A DNA stretch of 64,000 nt, taken from the NCBI GenBank assembly GCA_032191485.1, contig JAVDOI010000001.1:29435948-29499947 (forward strand), given 5' to 3'. Source of the DNA: Leptoclinus maculatus. Taxonomy: Eukaryota > Chordata > Actinopteri > Perciformes > Stichaeidae. Both the position numbers and the translations under genes were made by a program. The notes under the pieces are model-generated. The model saw only the letters and a list, made by a program, of their open reading frames with translations, did no database searches and was not told the origin of the DNA. Shown piece by piece: positions 27,840 through 40,663 of this stretch. Numbering within the stretch: position 1 is the first letter of the stretch; every line of letters starts with the position of its first letter.

Positions 27840-30800
27840 GGACGGGAGAATAGATGGAAGAACAGCTAGGCGCCAGTCCAGAATCTCACTTTGAATGACC
27901 TCCTGCTCTTTTACACGCACACACTCTTACACGCACACAGACACAGAAATATGTTCCTGAAGTACTTCTGCTGACACCCTCTCCTGTATAAACAAGTAAC
28001 CTAAACCTCTTACCTGAACCCCTGAACCTCCAGCGTCTTTGACAAAAGGGTGCTCACTCGACCTTTTGTTTTGGGGAAACATGCTGACAGACTGACATGA
28101 CCCCCATACTACCACGGGAAGAAGATATTTCCTTTTAAAACTATTAAAAATCACTCAACAGTTACCACAGTTGAAGATGGCAACATTGAAGATGGGCAAA
28201 ACTCTTATGCATTTAATAACTTTAAGATGTTGTTAAAAGACATGCGCTTAAATGAGGACACATTTAAAAGAAACTAAAAACTCTTCATTTTAGTTCTAAG
28301 AGACTCTACGACTGCACTTGTGTCTCCTTCCCCCTCCCCATTTCCCCCCAACAGAGTTTTTTAAGTGTTCAAGAAGAAAAGGAGTGGAGAAAAAAAAGGA
28401 ACACTAAAGAACTATGAATGACGTTTGTTGTCAAATTACATGTACAATGAAATTTGGATGGATGGACAGAAAGAAAAGAAGAGGAGATTTGCCCTGCCAA
28501 AGAATGGAGCTCATCCATTCAGAGGATGCCAGCAAACTTTACTGTCATAACCCAAAACTGTTTCTGGTTTGATCGACCGGTGGCTTTCAATGCTGGGCCT
28601 CGAGAGTGCTGCTGGTTTTCTGTTCCACCAGTTATTTAAAATGTGTCTGGTTATTATGAAAACCAGCAGGGCCAGGACCAGGATTAGAAACCACTGCTGT
28701 AAACACTTTCTGGTTCTCCCTTAAATTCAGTTCCTGGTTTCCCATGAGTCCCCTACTTCAACCACAACTTTACTATTTGTTGTATTTGTTGAAGACCTTG
28801 GCCTCAGTAACCATAGAATCAGTGTTTGCACACTTGACGTGGCTGAAAATGTTTCCAAATATTCAAACCACTTAAGAGTGTGACTGACTGACAGAGTTCA
28901 CAAGTCAAAATATTACTGAACAAGATAAGACTTGATCTTTACTGTCAAGAATTGATTCCTGCTTGTCCCGCTGGTAGATGTAGGCTCAGTCCACATTCTC
29001 TGTATTTATTCTGTCAAACACTTCTCTTGTGTTTAGACGTCTGTTTGAAACCTCCTCAGCCGCTCAGTGGCCCGGGTTTGTTGCTCTCCACACACAAGTC
29101 AGTAGAGATTTGAGTCTGTCAATGTGCCATTAAGAATAGTCCAGCCCGTGCTCGTTACCCAAACTCCAAAAAACTGCAGTGTCACTTCAGTACTACCCTC
29201 CTTGCTTCGTTGCATTCACAACATCCAGTGCATCTCTGGCGTCAGCACAGAGCTATTTTTTGTGATTCATTCAGGGAGTGATGGGGTCACTCAACGCAAT
29301 ACAAACCAGAAGGAAAGGTGTGCTGACAAAACTGATTGAAGAACAACTATTGTTGCTTTCAAACTCTCTATTTTTTTCTTTATTTCTATCTTGAAAATAA
29401 TCTTAGCGACGAAAACCAGTATTAGGGTTGTAAATAACTGTCATCCTGTATATGACATATAACACGGCTTTGTTTTTGTTATTAATATTGTCTTCTTAAA
29501 ACTGAATCAATCAATATGTCTTTCCTTTTTTCTATCAGCTTGACCACTTTCAGCAATTATCATATATATATATAAATATAACAAGTAATAATGTATTAAC
29601 AAATCAGCGTTTTATCTTAGAAAACTCTGAGCAATAGTGGTTTTAAAGGAAGGGTTTGTGCGTATGGACTAAGTCTGCAATATTAACATAACGTGCCAGT
29701 CTTAAATTTGGAAGAGGGAATGGGGATTTGAGGAGAATTTGTAGCTTCTCTTTTTCTCTGTGTAACTTGCCATAAGCTATTAGATAACAGTCAATATTTC
29801 CTTTGTTAGAGAAAGTAAGACAGGAACAAATATGGACCAGATATGTGAGTGTGGAATGTTAATGCTGCCGTCACATAAAAACTCTGTGAAGAATGGTTAT
29901 CACGAGGGCTGAAGCAGCAACACAAACAGCTGAAAACAAAAAGATCCAACATCCAGTTTGCAATGAATAACATGGCTCTGATGTGTGCACCTTTCTTGTC
30001 TGATTGAACCAAGACAGTTTTTTGTTTAAAAACCAATGTTAAGTCATACACAGTTTTTGTCCTCACGTGTGGGGACCGTCAGAATAACCTAAATCTGGAT
30101 CTATGCAGAGGAAAAAAATCATCAAAATAATTAAAACACCACAATGGCTGTTTTCATGGTAGCTCGCGATTCCACTTCTTGTTGTTAGAGACTTCATTTG
30201 AACATTTTAAAGTACGGGTTTATGTGTCGTAATGGTGGTAACCAACCATCCTATCAAAGAAAGTCTAAATTGATCAAATGAATAATGGGTAGTCTTAAGA
30301 GTAAATTGTGTCGGGGGAATCACAGACTTTTTAAAAGTCAAAGTCAATAGTTTCCCATTAAATTTAAGTGGAGTGTTTAGCTGCAAGAAATGGAAAGCTG
30401 AGCTTACAGGAAGCTGTCTGACATTTTACAGTCAAGTGAAGAAACATTTATTTCATCATTATAGTAAGACCGTATGGCTGACAGATCACAGCTTAAACAG
30501 GCGACGACAGTTGAGGGATTTTTTTTACATCATTATGTATGTCATTTCTAAAGCCGAATAAGAATGCCAAAATGTGTAGATGACAGTGTAATCTAATCTA
30601 AAATGGCAACTTGTCACAGCAGAGGAGTGCTGCAGGTTAAGTATAGTTGATCACATGCTCTGCATCAAACATCAGTAATACTAGTAAGGGGTATTTTCTC
30701 AGCCTTCTTAAACATTGTATATTGTAAATTATACAGATTATAATTCTAACATAAGACATTTTATTGGAAACAAAATCGAGAAAAAAAAGAAGAAAAAAAA

Positions 30801-33300
30801 AGTAGTTCAGCCTCGATGTGTGTTTCATGTTCGCTGTTTTTTCTATCAAGAAAAAACCCTGTTTCTTTAGTTTTATCTGTTTTTTGTTTCTCTTTGTTTG
30901 ATCCTTTCCTCCTCTTTTGAGTCCTCTGAGGCGTTGCTTTGTACTTTTTCTCGTGGTGATTCCCGTTGTTGTGCTGTGTGCTTCTTCTTTAGACAACACA
31001 GAGTAGAGTAGAGGCCATGTTGTCTGTCTGTCAGATCGGGCCGCTGGGGGTCTGGGCACCGGATTCTCTCTCAATGATCCGAACCGGATACAAGGCTCTT
31101 CTTCTAGAAACTAGACCACCAAGAATCAAATTACAGTATTCATCTTTACCAAACTATACATAAATGATTAAATATTTAGTATCTAAATGAAGAAACACCA
31201 TACAAGTATTAAAAAAGGGATCATTTGTGTGACTTTCCTGTAGAATAAACACTATACTGTATATCTGTAGGTTAAAATAACGATGAAATGAAAAGGACAT
31301 TTGAGTAATTCAGAACTGTAGGTGACTCTTTTTTGATAAACTTGCTTGTACATTACTGCCTTCCATACAGCTCGGCTCAATCATCTTTTACTGTTTCAGC
31401 AGTCAAAAAGAGAAAATATGAAGATGAAAAACTTTCCCCCCCCCCCCCCATAGTTGTGTCCCGTTTTCAGCTCATTTCCAGGAAGATATCTTCTTTTACA
31501 ACAAAGATTAAAAAGTGATCGGACAGTTGACTATAGGTTTTCTAGTGGGTTGATGGGAAATGTTACAGAAAAGCTCAACATGTTTCGTTTGCACTTTGCT
31601 GTTTCTCTGCACCATGCACTCATTACATTGTGGGACAAGTTTCTGCTTTGGCCCCAGAATTAAGAACTTTAGATTTAAAACTCAAAGTCTCCTTTAATGA
31701 ACATCTTACTCTACTCGTTTTGCCTCTTTATACACATTTATAGATTCTGCGCTACAAATAGCATAAATTCTCGCTTGGACTCATCAAAGGTCTTAAACAT
31801 TAACATATAATCTGCGAAAAAACATACATACAAATAATTGAACAGGTGCATATAAATATATTAGGCAAAATCCCTGATGACGGTTGAATTTCCTGTTTTG
31901 ATTGTAACACCATCTCGTCAGACAGATGGTATTTCTTATCATCCACAAACGACTTTTCTTACTATTGTTTCTCTTCTGTTACTGTTTTTATTTATTTGTC
32001 AGTTGTCAAACCAATGCTGTGTACTTCTGAACAATTCAAGGCGATGAAAGATGTTACACGTCTCCCTGAGGTGATTAAGGCTGAGCTGGATTTAAATAAT
32101 AGCCACATTTAAAAATGAAACAAAGAAGTTAAATTTCTAAACTGGCAAATACTGATATGTAGTTGTATGTGTTTCAGGACAGGAAATGGTTCACCCTGTG
32201 CCACTTTGTTTTCCTAGTGAAAAAGAATAAATCTACCAGCTAAATTCAGGAGGGAGGTTGTGTGATTCTTTCAGAGGTTTTGATGAACTTGCTGCTCATA
32301 GCCAAGATATTATTTAAATGTACAAGACAAACGTGTTTTCATACAACATTTTTTCTTTTTCCGAGTTAAAAAGCAATATTTTGTGCAATGACGATGAGCT
32401 GCACTTGTTTTGTGTTTTGGGTTATACATGTAAAATGCTGTTAAAGCTGTTACAATTATTCTGTGGTTGAAGCTAAAACCATCTAAATGACAACAAAACA
32501 AAACTGGTATTTTCTATGAGGAGTGTTGGAAGAAGAACTGTCTGGGTTTTCACAAAGACATCGATAGAAAAAGTTTGACCTGGCTTGAACTTCGGGCACC
32601 ATGTTATCGCCCTCATCTGGAACTTAGATCCATTAGCTGCAAATACTCTATGTAACAATAGTTTAGCTGGAACAGAAGGACAAATTATTTAGGCATAGGG
32701 ACAAAGCAGGATTGTCCATCTACCATGGCTGCCCCCTGAAATCTGCTAAGGCCAAACTGTGTCTATCTGCAGCTCTACAGTGTTTAGTCATTTAGTTGTA
32801 TTTAATCCCCAAATGTAACTGCCACTTGTGCTGCGGCTCACCCTGCAGTCTGAATTTGCAAATGTGAAGAAAATATTGAAGGGGGGACAGAACGATGACA
32901 CATTTGGATACAAAGGATATTTAACGATTGAAAAAAAAACCCTGGCGTGGTGGAGAAGAGTTGCGTACGAGAGAAGACCCTGTAGTGTTATTTAAAACAT
33001 GTCCGTAGATTTTAGATGTGCTTCACATCAGTAAATGGAGAAAAAAAAAAAAAAAAAAAAGAAACGATAACCTGTATATTTTTGTGACGTGTATCATACA
33101 AGTGTGCTCCAACAATAATGTCCATTTGTGTAAATGTATTTATTTCACATTGTATATATTGTTCAATGCAAAAAGAGAGACCTATGATTCTGTAACTTAA
33201 ACTACTATGGGTTGAAACATTACATGTGTTACTCCAGACTATGCCTTTCAGGATTATTACAGTAGAGCAATATCAATTAAAACCAGGCTTCCAGTTTTGA
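27840..33300 (+). other. esrrg: Putative long esrrg 3' UTR
   Basis: After the stop codon, about 5.4 kb is nearly free of the microsatellites that fill the introns and has the AT-rich, unique character of a vertebrate 3' UTR. Candidate polyadenylation signals are AATAAA at 31244-31249 and 32226-32231 and ATTAAA at 33276-33281. Two perfect Pumilio-type TGTANATA motifs lie at 29429-29436 and 33151-33158. There are also poly(C) at 31,436-31,449 and poly(A) at about 33,039-33,060. The true end is an inference, since no transcript evidence is available. Mammalian ERR-gamma mRNAs also have multi-kilobase 3' UTRs. Confidence 0.5.
33276..33281 (+). terminator. Candidate distal polyadenylation signal (ATTAAA)
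   Basis: An ATTAAA hexamer sits at the end of the microsatellite-poor stretch downstream of the esrrg stop and is followed by T- and GT-containing sequence (tttgacacctgtcttttgtct). It is the most distal good candidate, but upstream AATAAA signals could be used instead. Confidence 0.3.
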
Positions 33301-34462
33301 CACCTGTCTTTTGTCTCTGATTTATACACACATTTCTTTTAGAGTGTTAACAATAACCACATAATTTATGAGATAGTTCACAGAGCATGCATGCTAGTTT
33401 CCAGCGGTGCTGTACTTCGCAAGATTATGTTTACATCACTTTCAGACAGACAACAGTCCTGGGGAAAAAAAAAAAACGACCTGGCCCCATTTATTTGAAT
33501 GAGGCCAGGCCGGCCGTGCAGCAGAGGTGCCAACGCAGAGGGCGTTTTGTTTGCCCGCCAAGAAAGTTGAAGCTGTACTTTTGCAGCATTATACAGGAAG
33601 GCGTCGCGTTAGCCAATCAAACTCATAGATATGTTATTCAAACTGGACTTCCCAGATTGTATTTCATGTCTCTCTGGTATCTGAAGCAACACGCCCCTAC
33701 TAACTCAGACACCATTTTGTGGCATAAATTGACTTAGTGCCACACGAAGCACACCTGACCAGAGTGAGAATTGACTCAAACAATCTAACAGGACAAAAGG
33801 ACATCAAGCATGATTGATAGCAATTGGGACTGTCCTTACAAGGTCAGGAGCACAAACGGGGACTCGACTCTAACCCCAGTGACACTATCAATGTGGCCAA
33901 GAAATACACCATATACAACTAGTCATTTTTGAAACAAGTTCAAGTGCTTTATAATGCATTTCAGCGACCAATCAAAGGATAATGCAGCTGCGGTTGTCCG
34001 GGAGCATGTTTATCATGTATTTTCTAATTGCAAATGTACCCATTAGTCGAGAGCATTCAAACATGGACTTAAAGGTGAACTCTATGCTACTGTCACAATA
34101 TTTCTGTTACCATCCTTTCATGTGAAGTCAAATGAAAGAGAACAGGGAGGAACGAGTGAAAGGGAGGGGAAGAGAGGGGGAGGATGGGGGGGAGGAGGAA
34201 AAAGGAAGCGGTAACAGCTTGCTCCGGTGGGTGGCTAACTACTGTCCATTCTGAATTATTTTGCCAAGGGCACTAAACTCACACACACACACACACACTG
34301 ATGTACAACATTAAATAGAAGAGATTTTACAAAAGCAACAAACGTGTTTTAAATCATTGTTGTATAATTCTTTACTATTTTTACCTCCTGTTTATATTTT
34401 CTTTCAGTTACCTCTTTTTCTTTTACTTTGTTCTTTCTTGCTCTGTCAACCTTACATACTTC

Positions 34463-34501
<39 letters not shown>

Positions 34502-35349
34502 CTCTCCCCTAATAGCTAGCAGCAGTAAATGGGACGCAGAGGCCAGATATTTAATGTAGCAGAGAGCCGTGAAGAAGCCTTTTTCTAACAGGGGAGCCCT
34601 GACCCGCAGGCAAATATTTTTCAACCAGATGACATAAGAAGATATTACCGGAAAGAGAGCAAGATTTTTATTCCTTTTTTTTTATCTTTCTACAATCTCT
34701 CACTCTCTTTTCTATTTGGGTTGCTGACTGCTCACCCGGCTCTCTGCACATACGTTTTATTTTACTTGCACGTCTTTTGGAGTTCATTTATTTTATTTTA
34801 TCTTTGATTCATTATTATGATACGATAAAAGCTACTTGAGCATTTCAGCTGCTGAGGGGCTCTTATCGTTAACCTTGTGGAACGCATGTAAGAGTGGGCT
34901 CCACACGCCGCATCGCTAATGGCCAACTTAACTCCTCTCTTCTCCTCCTCCACCTTCTGTCTTCATCTACATCTCTCATTCTATCTCTGTCTCTCTCTCT
35001 CTGAGCATCATTCATCCCTTAATCTTGTTCGTCTGCTGTCTCCCCTTTTCTCTCATAATCCCCTCCTACTATATGTATATATAGTATTTATTTAACAAAT
35101 TTTTTCAATTTCTCTGCTTACTATTCAAATTGGTTTTATTTATTTTGTATACAGGAAAATAAAACTCAGCAGTATTCTACTCTACTCAGCATAACTGACT
35201 AATGAATGACGCAGCTCTTTGCATTAAAAAGAGGATACAACCTTGATCTGTCACTGTTAATAATTGTGATGAGCTGTGTTTTACTGGGTAAAAACGCAGC
35301 TGCCTGATACGGTATCTTTAGTCACCATAGGCATTTTATCAATACAGAC
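33301..35349. other. Intergenic sequence between esrrg and ush2a, left part
   Basis: No gene is recognised. It has a GC-richer block at about 33,470-33,620, a purine-rich run at about 34,140-34,210, a CA run at 34,281-34,299 and a CT run at about 34,463-34,497. The short open frames do not resemble known proteins. Confidence 0.55.
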
Positions 35350-35600
35350 TTTATTTTGGGGGTCCCACAGGGTTAATTTGTTGGCCCCATTTCATTCTCC
35401 ATTGACATGCATAAAGTTTCACTGTTATGCCAATGACGCACAGTTATAGCTTCCCATAACACCTAATGGCACCATTAGTCTGGACAGTTGTAGACGCTGC
35501 CTTGCAGCTATGAAGTGTTGAGTGTTACCGATATTCCCACAACTTAATGAATCCAAAATCCAAAAGCATCAGATCATTTTCGATTCAAATAACTCCATTA
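35350..35600 (+). mobile_element. Decayed non-LTR retrotransposon (LINE) reverse-transcriptase fragment
   Basis: Read on the + strand with frame changes, this segment gives the conserved reverse-transcriptase blocks of LINE elements. There is a GVPQG-like start near 35,360 followed by a LGPILF-like stretch. Next comes HCYANDAQL at about 35,421-35,446, the counterpart of HCYADDTQL, and then LNESK followed by a hydrophobic IIF near 35,540-35,590. The first catalytic Asp of the YADD box is Asn, and stops and frameshifts interrupt the frame, so it is a dead relic. The block style is that of the CR1/L2/Rex group of fish LINEs; the exact clade is not certain. Confidence 0.65.
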
Positions 35601-36806
35601 CGTTCATTTACTATAAATGAGGCACAATTTCAAAGACAATTCATTAACAAGGGAGGTATACGATTTGATGGAGAATTCAGTTTTGATGAGACAGCATTTG
35701 TGGTGACATGAATCAATTTAGGCTACTTCCTCTGGATATTGTGTGTGGGTGGAAATCACTTCACACAACAACAAAAATCAACCATTTTTGGAATTTTACT
35801 TAAATTCGGCTGGTGAATACAGAACATACAGCCTTCAACATCAGTGCTGGTAATTATGCTGGGTTGTGGACATGATGAGCGATGAGCCGTGAGCACCATT
35901 CAAAGTCAACTAGTACTTCTTATGGACTCATGATACTTTTAACACCGTGTCATGTTCACAGACCGATCAACATGCTACATGTAGTTGTGAATTCTGCCCA
36001 ATTTACCAAACTTGGCAACATCTAGTCTGAAAATGTACTGACACTGCTGTATTGTCAGTACACTTGTATTGTGTAATGGTGTTTCTATCCACTTTTCAAT
36101 TTTGTTTTCATTTCACCGTTAATGGTTTCCTGCTGTGTTTGATCTTCTCTTTTTCATTTGTCATTAATTGTTTATCACGCTACGTTGAACTGCTCTAAAG
36201 ACCAATAGTTAATAAATAAGAGAGTATTGTAAGAACACATACATCGCTCTTCAAAATAATCAGCATGCTGAAAACAGAGAAAAGAATATGAGGCCACACA
36301 AGGCTTACGTGTTCAGAGCTCCACTTGTCATTGGTTGCTTCTGTTTTGTCACAGCTGACGTGACTAGAGCAAAAAAATAGAGCAATGATTATGGTCTGTT
36401 AGCAGTGGGTAATACAATGCAATACAGGTTGCATAGTTTACATTTTGTTGTTTTGTTTTTTATAAAATGCAATGTTTTTCTAGTCCTTCTAGTCCTGGGC
36501 GAAGTTCTTCGAAATATGTGATTTTTTTTGTAACACAGTTACACAAACGGGCTGCTTCATTCAGACCTCATACAGGAGTCTGATTTAATTTCAGAGCGGT
36601 TCTTATTTCGTTTGGGAGAAAGTCTGATGTGATTCCTGTTATAATATTGTGCCAAACAGGGTCAGTCTCCAAGGGTGACCATATCTGTTCTAGGCGCTGT
36701 GACCTGTAAAGTGCTAATGTGTGGCAGCTTCACACTGGTGGTGTTTCAAAGGCCTGTTTTGAGGCTATTTACCCCCCCCCCTTGTGTGTAGATATAAATA
36801 TATACA

Positions 36807-36807
<1 letters not shown>

Positions 36808-36858
<51 letters not shown>
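36808..36858. repeat. (AT)n microsatellite
   Basis: About 25 AT units, immediately downstream of a C10 run near 36,772-36,781. Confidence 0.92.
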
Positions 36859-36863
<5 letters not shown>

Positions 36864-36980
36864 TGTGTTCATTTTGGCATGTAAGATTTATAAATTTACA
36901 ATCTTGAGGGGTCCACATGTGGCCATATGTAAGCACAATTTCTATCTGTGTAAATTTCGATATGCCTTCGTGTGTATGTG

Positions 36981-36982
<2 letters not shown>

Positions 36983-37079
<97 letters not shown>

Positions 37080-37188
37080 AAGTTATCCCCATATCCCCTT
37101 GTATCAGTGGGTTCCCTTGGGTTTCACAGGACTAGTGACATGGACTCACGGTGGTAATGGCCTTTCACAGCATCTAGCTCCCCTGACA

Positions 37189-37228
<40 letters not shown>
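36983..37228. repeat. (TG)45 facing (CA)n: inverted microsatellite pair
   Basis: A 90-base TG run (36,983-37,072) is followed after about 115 bases by a CA run (37,186-37,228, with one early interruption). The two are reverse complements and could pair over roughly 35-40 bp. Confidence 0.9.
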
Positions 37229-37230
<2 letters not shown>

Positions 37231-39344
37231 TATGGGCACAGATGGAGAAAAACACAACTAATACATGGTCTTTTTTTTACTTTTCCTGCTTCGTTAAGGC
37301 AGCGAATAATATCCCAAAACAGAGATGAAGTAGAGAACATTAGAGGGATTGAGATATTACATTAGAGCAGTGGCAAGAGGAAATAAAGAGTAACTTTCCC
37401 CTCTTCCACGTCACTCTTCTTGTTTTTCTTTGTCTCTCCTTTACATTTCTTTCTTCTCTCCTTGTCCTGTGCTTTCCAATGACCCTCTCTCCATCAAATC
37501 ACATATGGCTTACATGCTAAACTCAGCGTCCACTCTGCTTGTAATTTATAGCCTCTCGTTTGTGCAAACCTTCGGTGATTTACGTGTTCTATGTTCTCTC
37601 CCTCTTTTACACTTTGTCTCTTTCTAATTCATTCTTTGATCTTTCCTTCATTCTTTTTGTCAGTCACTTTAAAAAAAATCATATCCACTATAACTATAAA
37701 TCACATGTGTTCGCTTGCCTCACTTCTATCTCTCGCCTCTTTCCATTTCTCTCACATCCCATTCTCTTGTGTCATCCAATTCCCCATCTTTTCCTCTCTC
37801 TTTCCCCATTTTGTCCCCCATCCCTTCATCTTGTAGGGTGTAAAGTGGCTTAGGTGGCTGCGCGTGGCTGCGCTTGCATGTGCAAGCTATAAGAGGGTCA
37901 GCTGTCTATTTGCACTTTTAACGTCTTAACTCTATACGATGGGCCATTTATTCTCACTCTCTCCTCTCTCTTTCCCTCTCTCTCTCTTTCCCCCTTTCCG
38001 TCCTCTTTCTGTGTATATTGCTCTCTATCTCTCTCTTAGGACAGTAAATGTTTTAACTCTCCATTCTATGGGCCATTCATTAAGTTAGTGTACTTTAATA
38101 AATAGTCTGATGTGTCACTGGCCAGTGAATTAGTGGCACTTAAAATCACCCACTAGTGGCCAATAGATAGCTGGAAGGTTTGATATGCAGCAGCCACTTT
38201 TCCTCAGAAAACCAGTTAGAGCTTACCAGAGCCGATACGTTAATAACACACGTGTTAGCATTCAAAGCACAAACAATTTCACTGGCTCATCTCCGTTTAC
38301 AGTGAGTCATGACACAAGAGAATATTCTAAAAATTAGGTAAATTTGTTATAAATATTACTTTTATTTTAATTGTGAATACAGAATACATTTTTTATTTAA
38401 ACAAGTGTATTATAATAGTAACAAAATAGATTAGTACTGGTATAACCAGTGACACATAATACTATAACACCACAGTCACACAACCCCAATCCCATTGCAC
38501 ATCCATTGACATCTAATGTTTAAACTGTTTCAGTGACAGTTTATTTGTTTACAGTCAGAAGTTTAGGGAAACACATGAAATGTGTCATTCCCAATTTCAA
38601 CAAACTATCAATCATGTATTGGTATGTTGATTTATTTTAAAAAGTCATGCTTAGCATATTTTAGGTTTTTACAAAGCATAAAACCATATGACAGATTTGT
38701 TCAAAGCCGCACAGAAACTGACATTTGAGGAAAACCTACTTGACTTATTGTAAGTGGGAGCATGACTTCAAGTGATATTTTTATATATTTTTTCCAACAC
38801 AAAGTAGTAAAATCCCAAGATTCAACTTTGAAATGAAACATGATTGCTGATGGCAAAGTCTTCATTGCAAGACAGCAGCTTAGCTGTCAGTTTATTTTCA
38901 AATGTGTTCTGCAGTCTCTGTTTCTCTGCATATCGCTCTCTCGTGGTCAGAAGAAATCAATCAATGCAGTAGAAAGTTTCATTCCGTACATCACCTGGCA
39001 TATTGTTTTGCCTATATGCAGCCAGTCATGTGCACTTTATACGTCACCCTTTTTAAGAGAAAAAACCAAAAACAAATTCTGTGCATATAGTCGGTTGATT
39101 CCCATGGGTGAATCTAAGTGATAATATTTGCAGAAATGCCCCAAGCTAATAATATAGCCTTGACAGGGGAAAGGTGATTGGCATAGACATAGTGTGTTTG
39201 TGAGACTCGATGATTATGTGTATGTGCATTGTCAAGAGAGGCAGGAGGTTAATTCAATCCTATAGAAGCGCAGCATGGAGGGGATTGGACAGCACAGCCC
39301 TGAGGGTGTCACTGGCCTCAACCCCAATAGGGGGCAGAAAGCGT

Positions 39345-39377
<33 letters not shown>

Positions 39378-40614
39378 GACACACACACAAAGACACACAC
39401 ACATATGGACCTTGTGACTTAAGGGTATAAAAACTGAAAAGCCTAGGAAAAGCCAAATTGTTTTTATATCTAGTTTCTGGTGCATTTCATTTAGAGCAAA
39501 GGAGTATAAATGATGAACATGGATTAATATCTCTCTCTCTCTCTCTCTCTCTACATATATACGTATATATATATATAATTTTCTATGTAAATATATTTAT
39601 AGAAAATGCTGCATAAAACAAGGACAAGAAAGAGGAGGACATTTAGAGAAGAGCAGTGATGGAGGGCGGTAAGAGGGATTGAGGGCATGGGGAGGGGAGA
39701 AGGGAATAGAGTGAATGGAGGGAAGAATGAGTGGTGCCTGTGGAGAGAGGGATGTGTGAGAGAGGTGTATACGTGGAGGACAGAAGTGACCAAAATAGAG
39801 TTTAGACAGCAGGATGACGCAAGTGGCAGAGGAAAATGGAAGAGATAGCCTAAATAAACCTTACACCAGCACAGCAGAGTGTATTTTCAGACCAGCACGG
39901 TTGCAAAACTAAGCATGTTGCTGTGGTGTGTCATGTCCATGCATATTTGATGCAAGCTACTGCACTTTAAATTGAATATAAAGACATTCGTGAAAAATGT
40001 TGCCTATTCAAATTTCATCCCTTCTTATAATGTCTCTGAAAAAAATGACTGGCGGGAAGTCACAGTCAGCTTTCAGTCACTTCAGCTTTCAGTCTTGGTG
40101 TTGATCTTTTGATCAGTATCATGGCCCTATGAATAGTGACAACAAAAACATATACGTTTTTTTTTTCCTCCCTATTCTCCCTTTTAAACAGCCTAATAGA
40201 TCCATATCTGACTGTGAAGGAATCTGCTGAGAATTTAACCATCTATAAAAAAAAATACCTCATTTGAGGTAACATATTTTGTGCACCAAAGTCATTTAAA
40301 AAAATAAATGTGGAGAATGTTGATGTTGTATTGAAAGGTATATGCTGTGGAGGTTTTGACCACTAGCACGATAGAGAAATGTTTTGTGTCCCATTTTATA
40401 TGTGTCATGCACACCAACAAGGACAAAAACGAGCGGCACAGATGCTCACCAAGGGCCCGGCATTGTCAGGGCCTTTAAACCTATACATTCACACACACAT
40501 AAGTGTGCTACGTATGCACACAGACATGTGCGCACAAACACTGAAAATGATGAGCTTGCACTCACTGCTATTATTCAGGAAATAAAATTGCTCTTGAATG
40601 CATCAGGCCTAAAA

Positions 40615-40663
<49 letters not shown>

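Noticed and set aside
30637..31074. 145-residue minus-strand open frame
   Set aside because: It has no recognisable domain, is Lys/Arg-rich with a poly-Phe stretch, and lies in the presumed esrrg 3' UTR.
38550..38640. Possible Tc1-type inverted repeat (ACAGTCAGAAGTTTA)
   Set aside because: It only partly resembles the familiar fish Tc1 end; no matching inverted copy or TA-flanked boundary was found.
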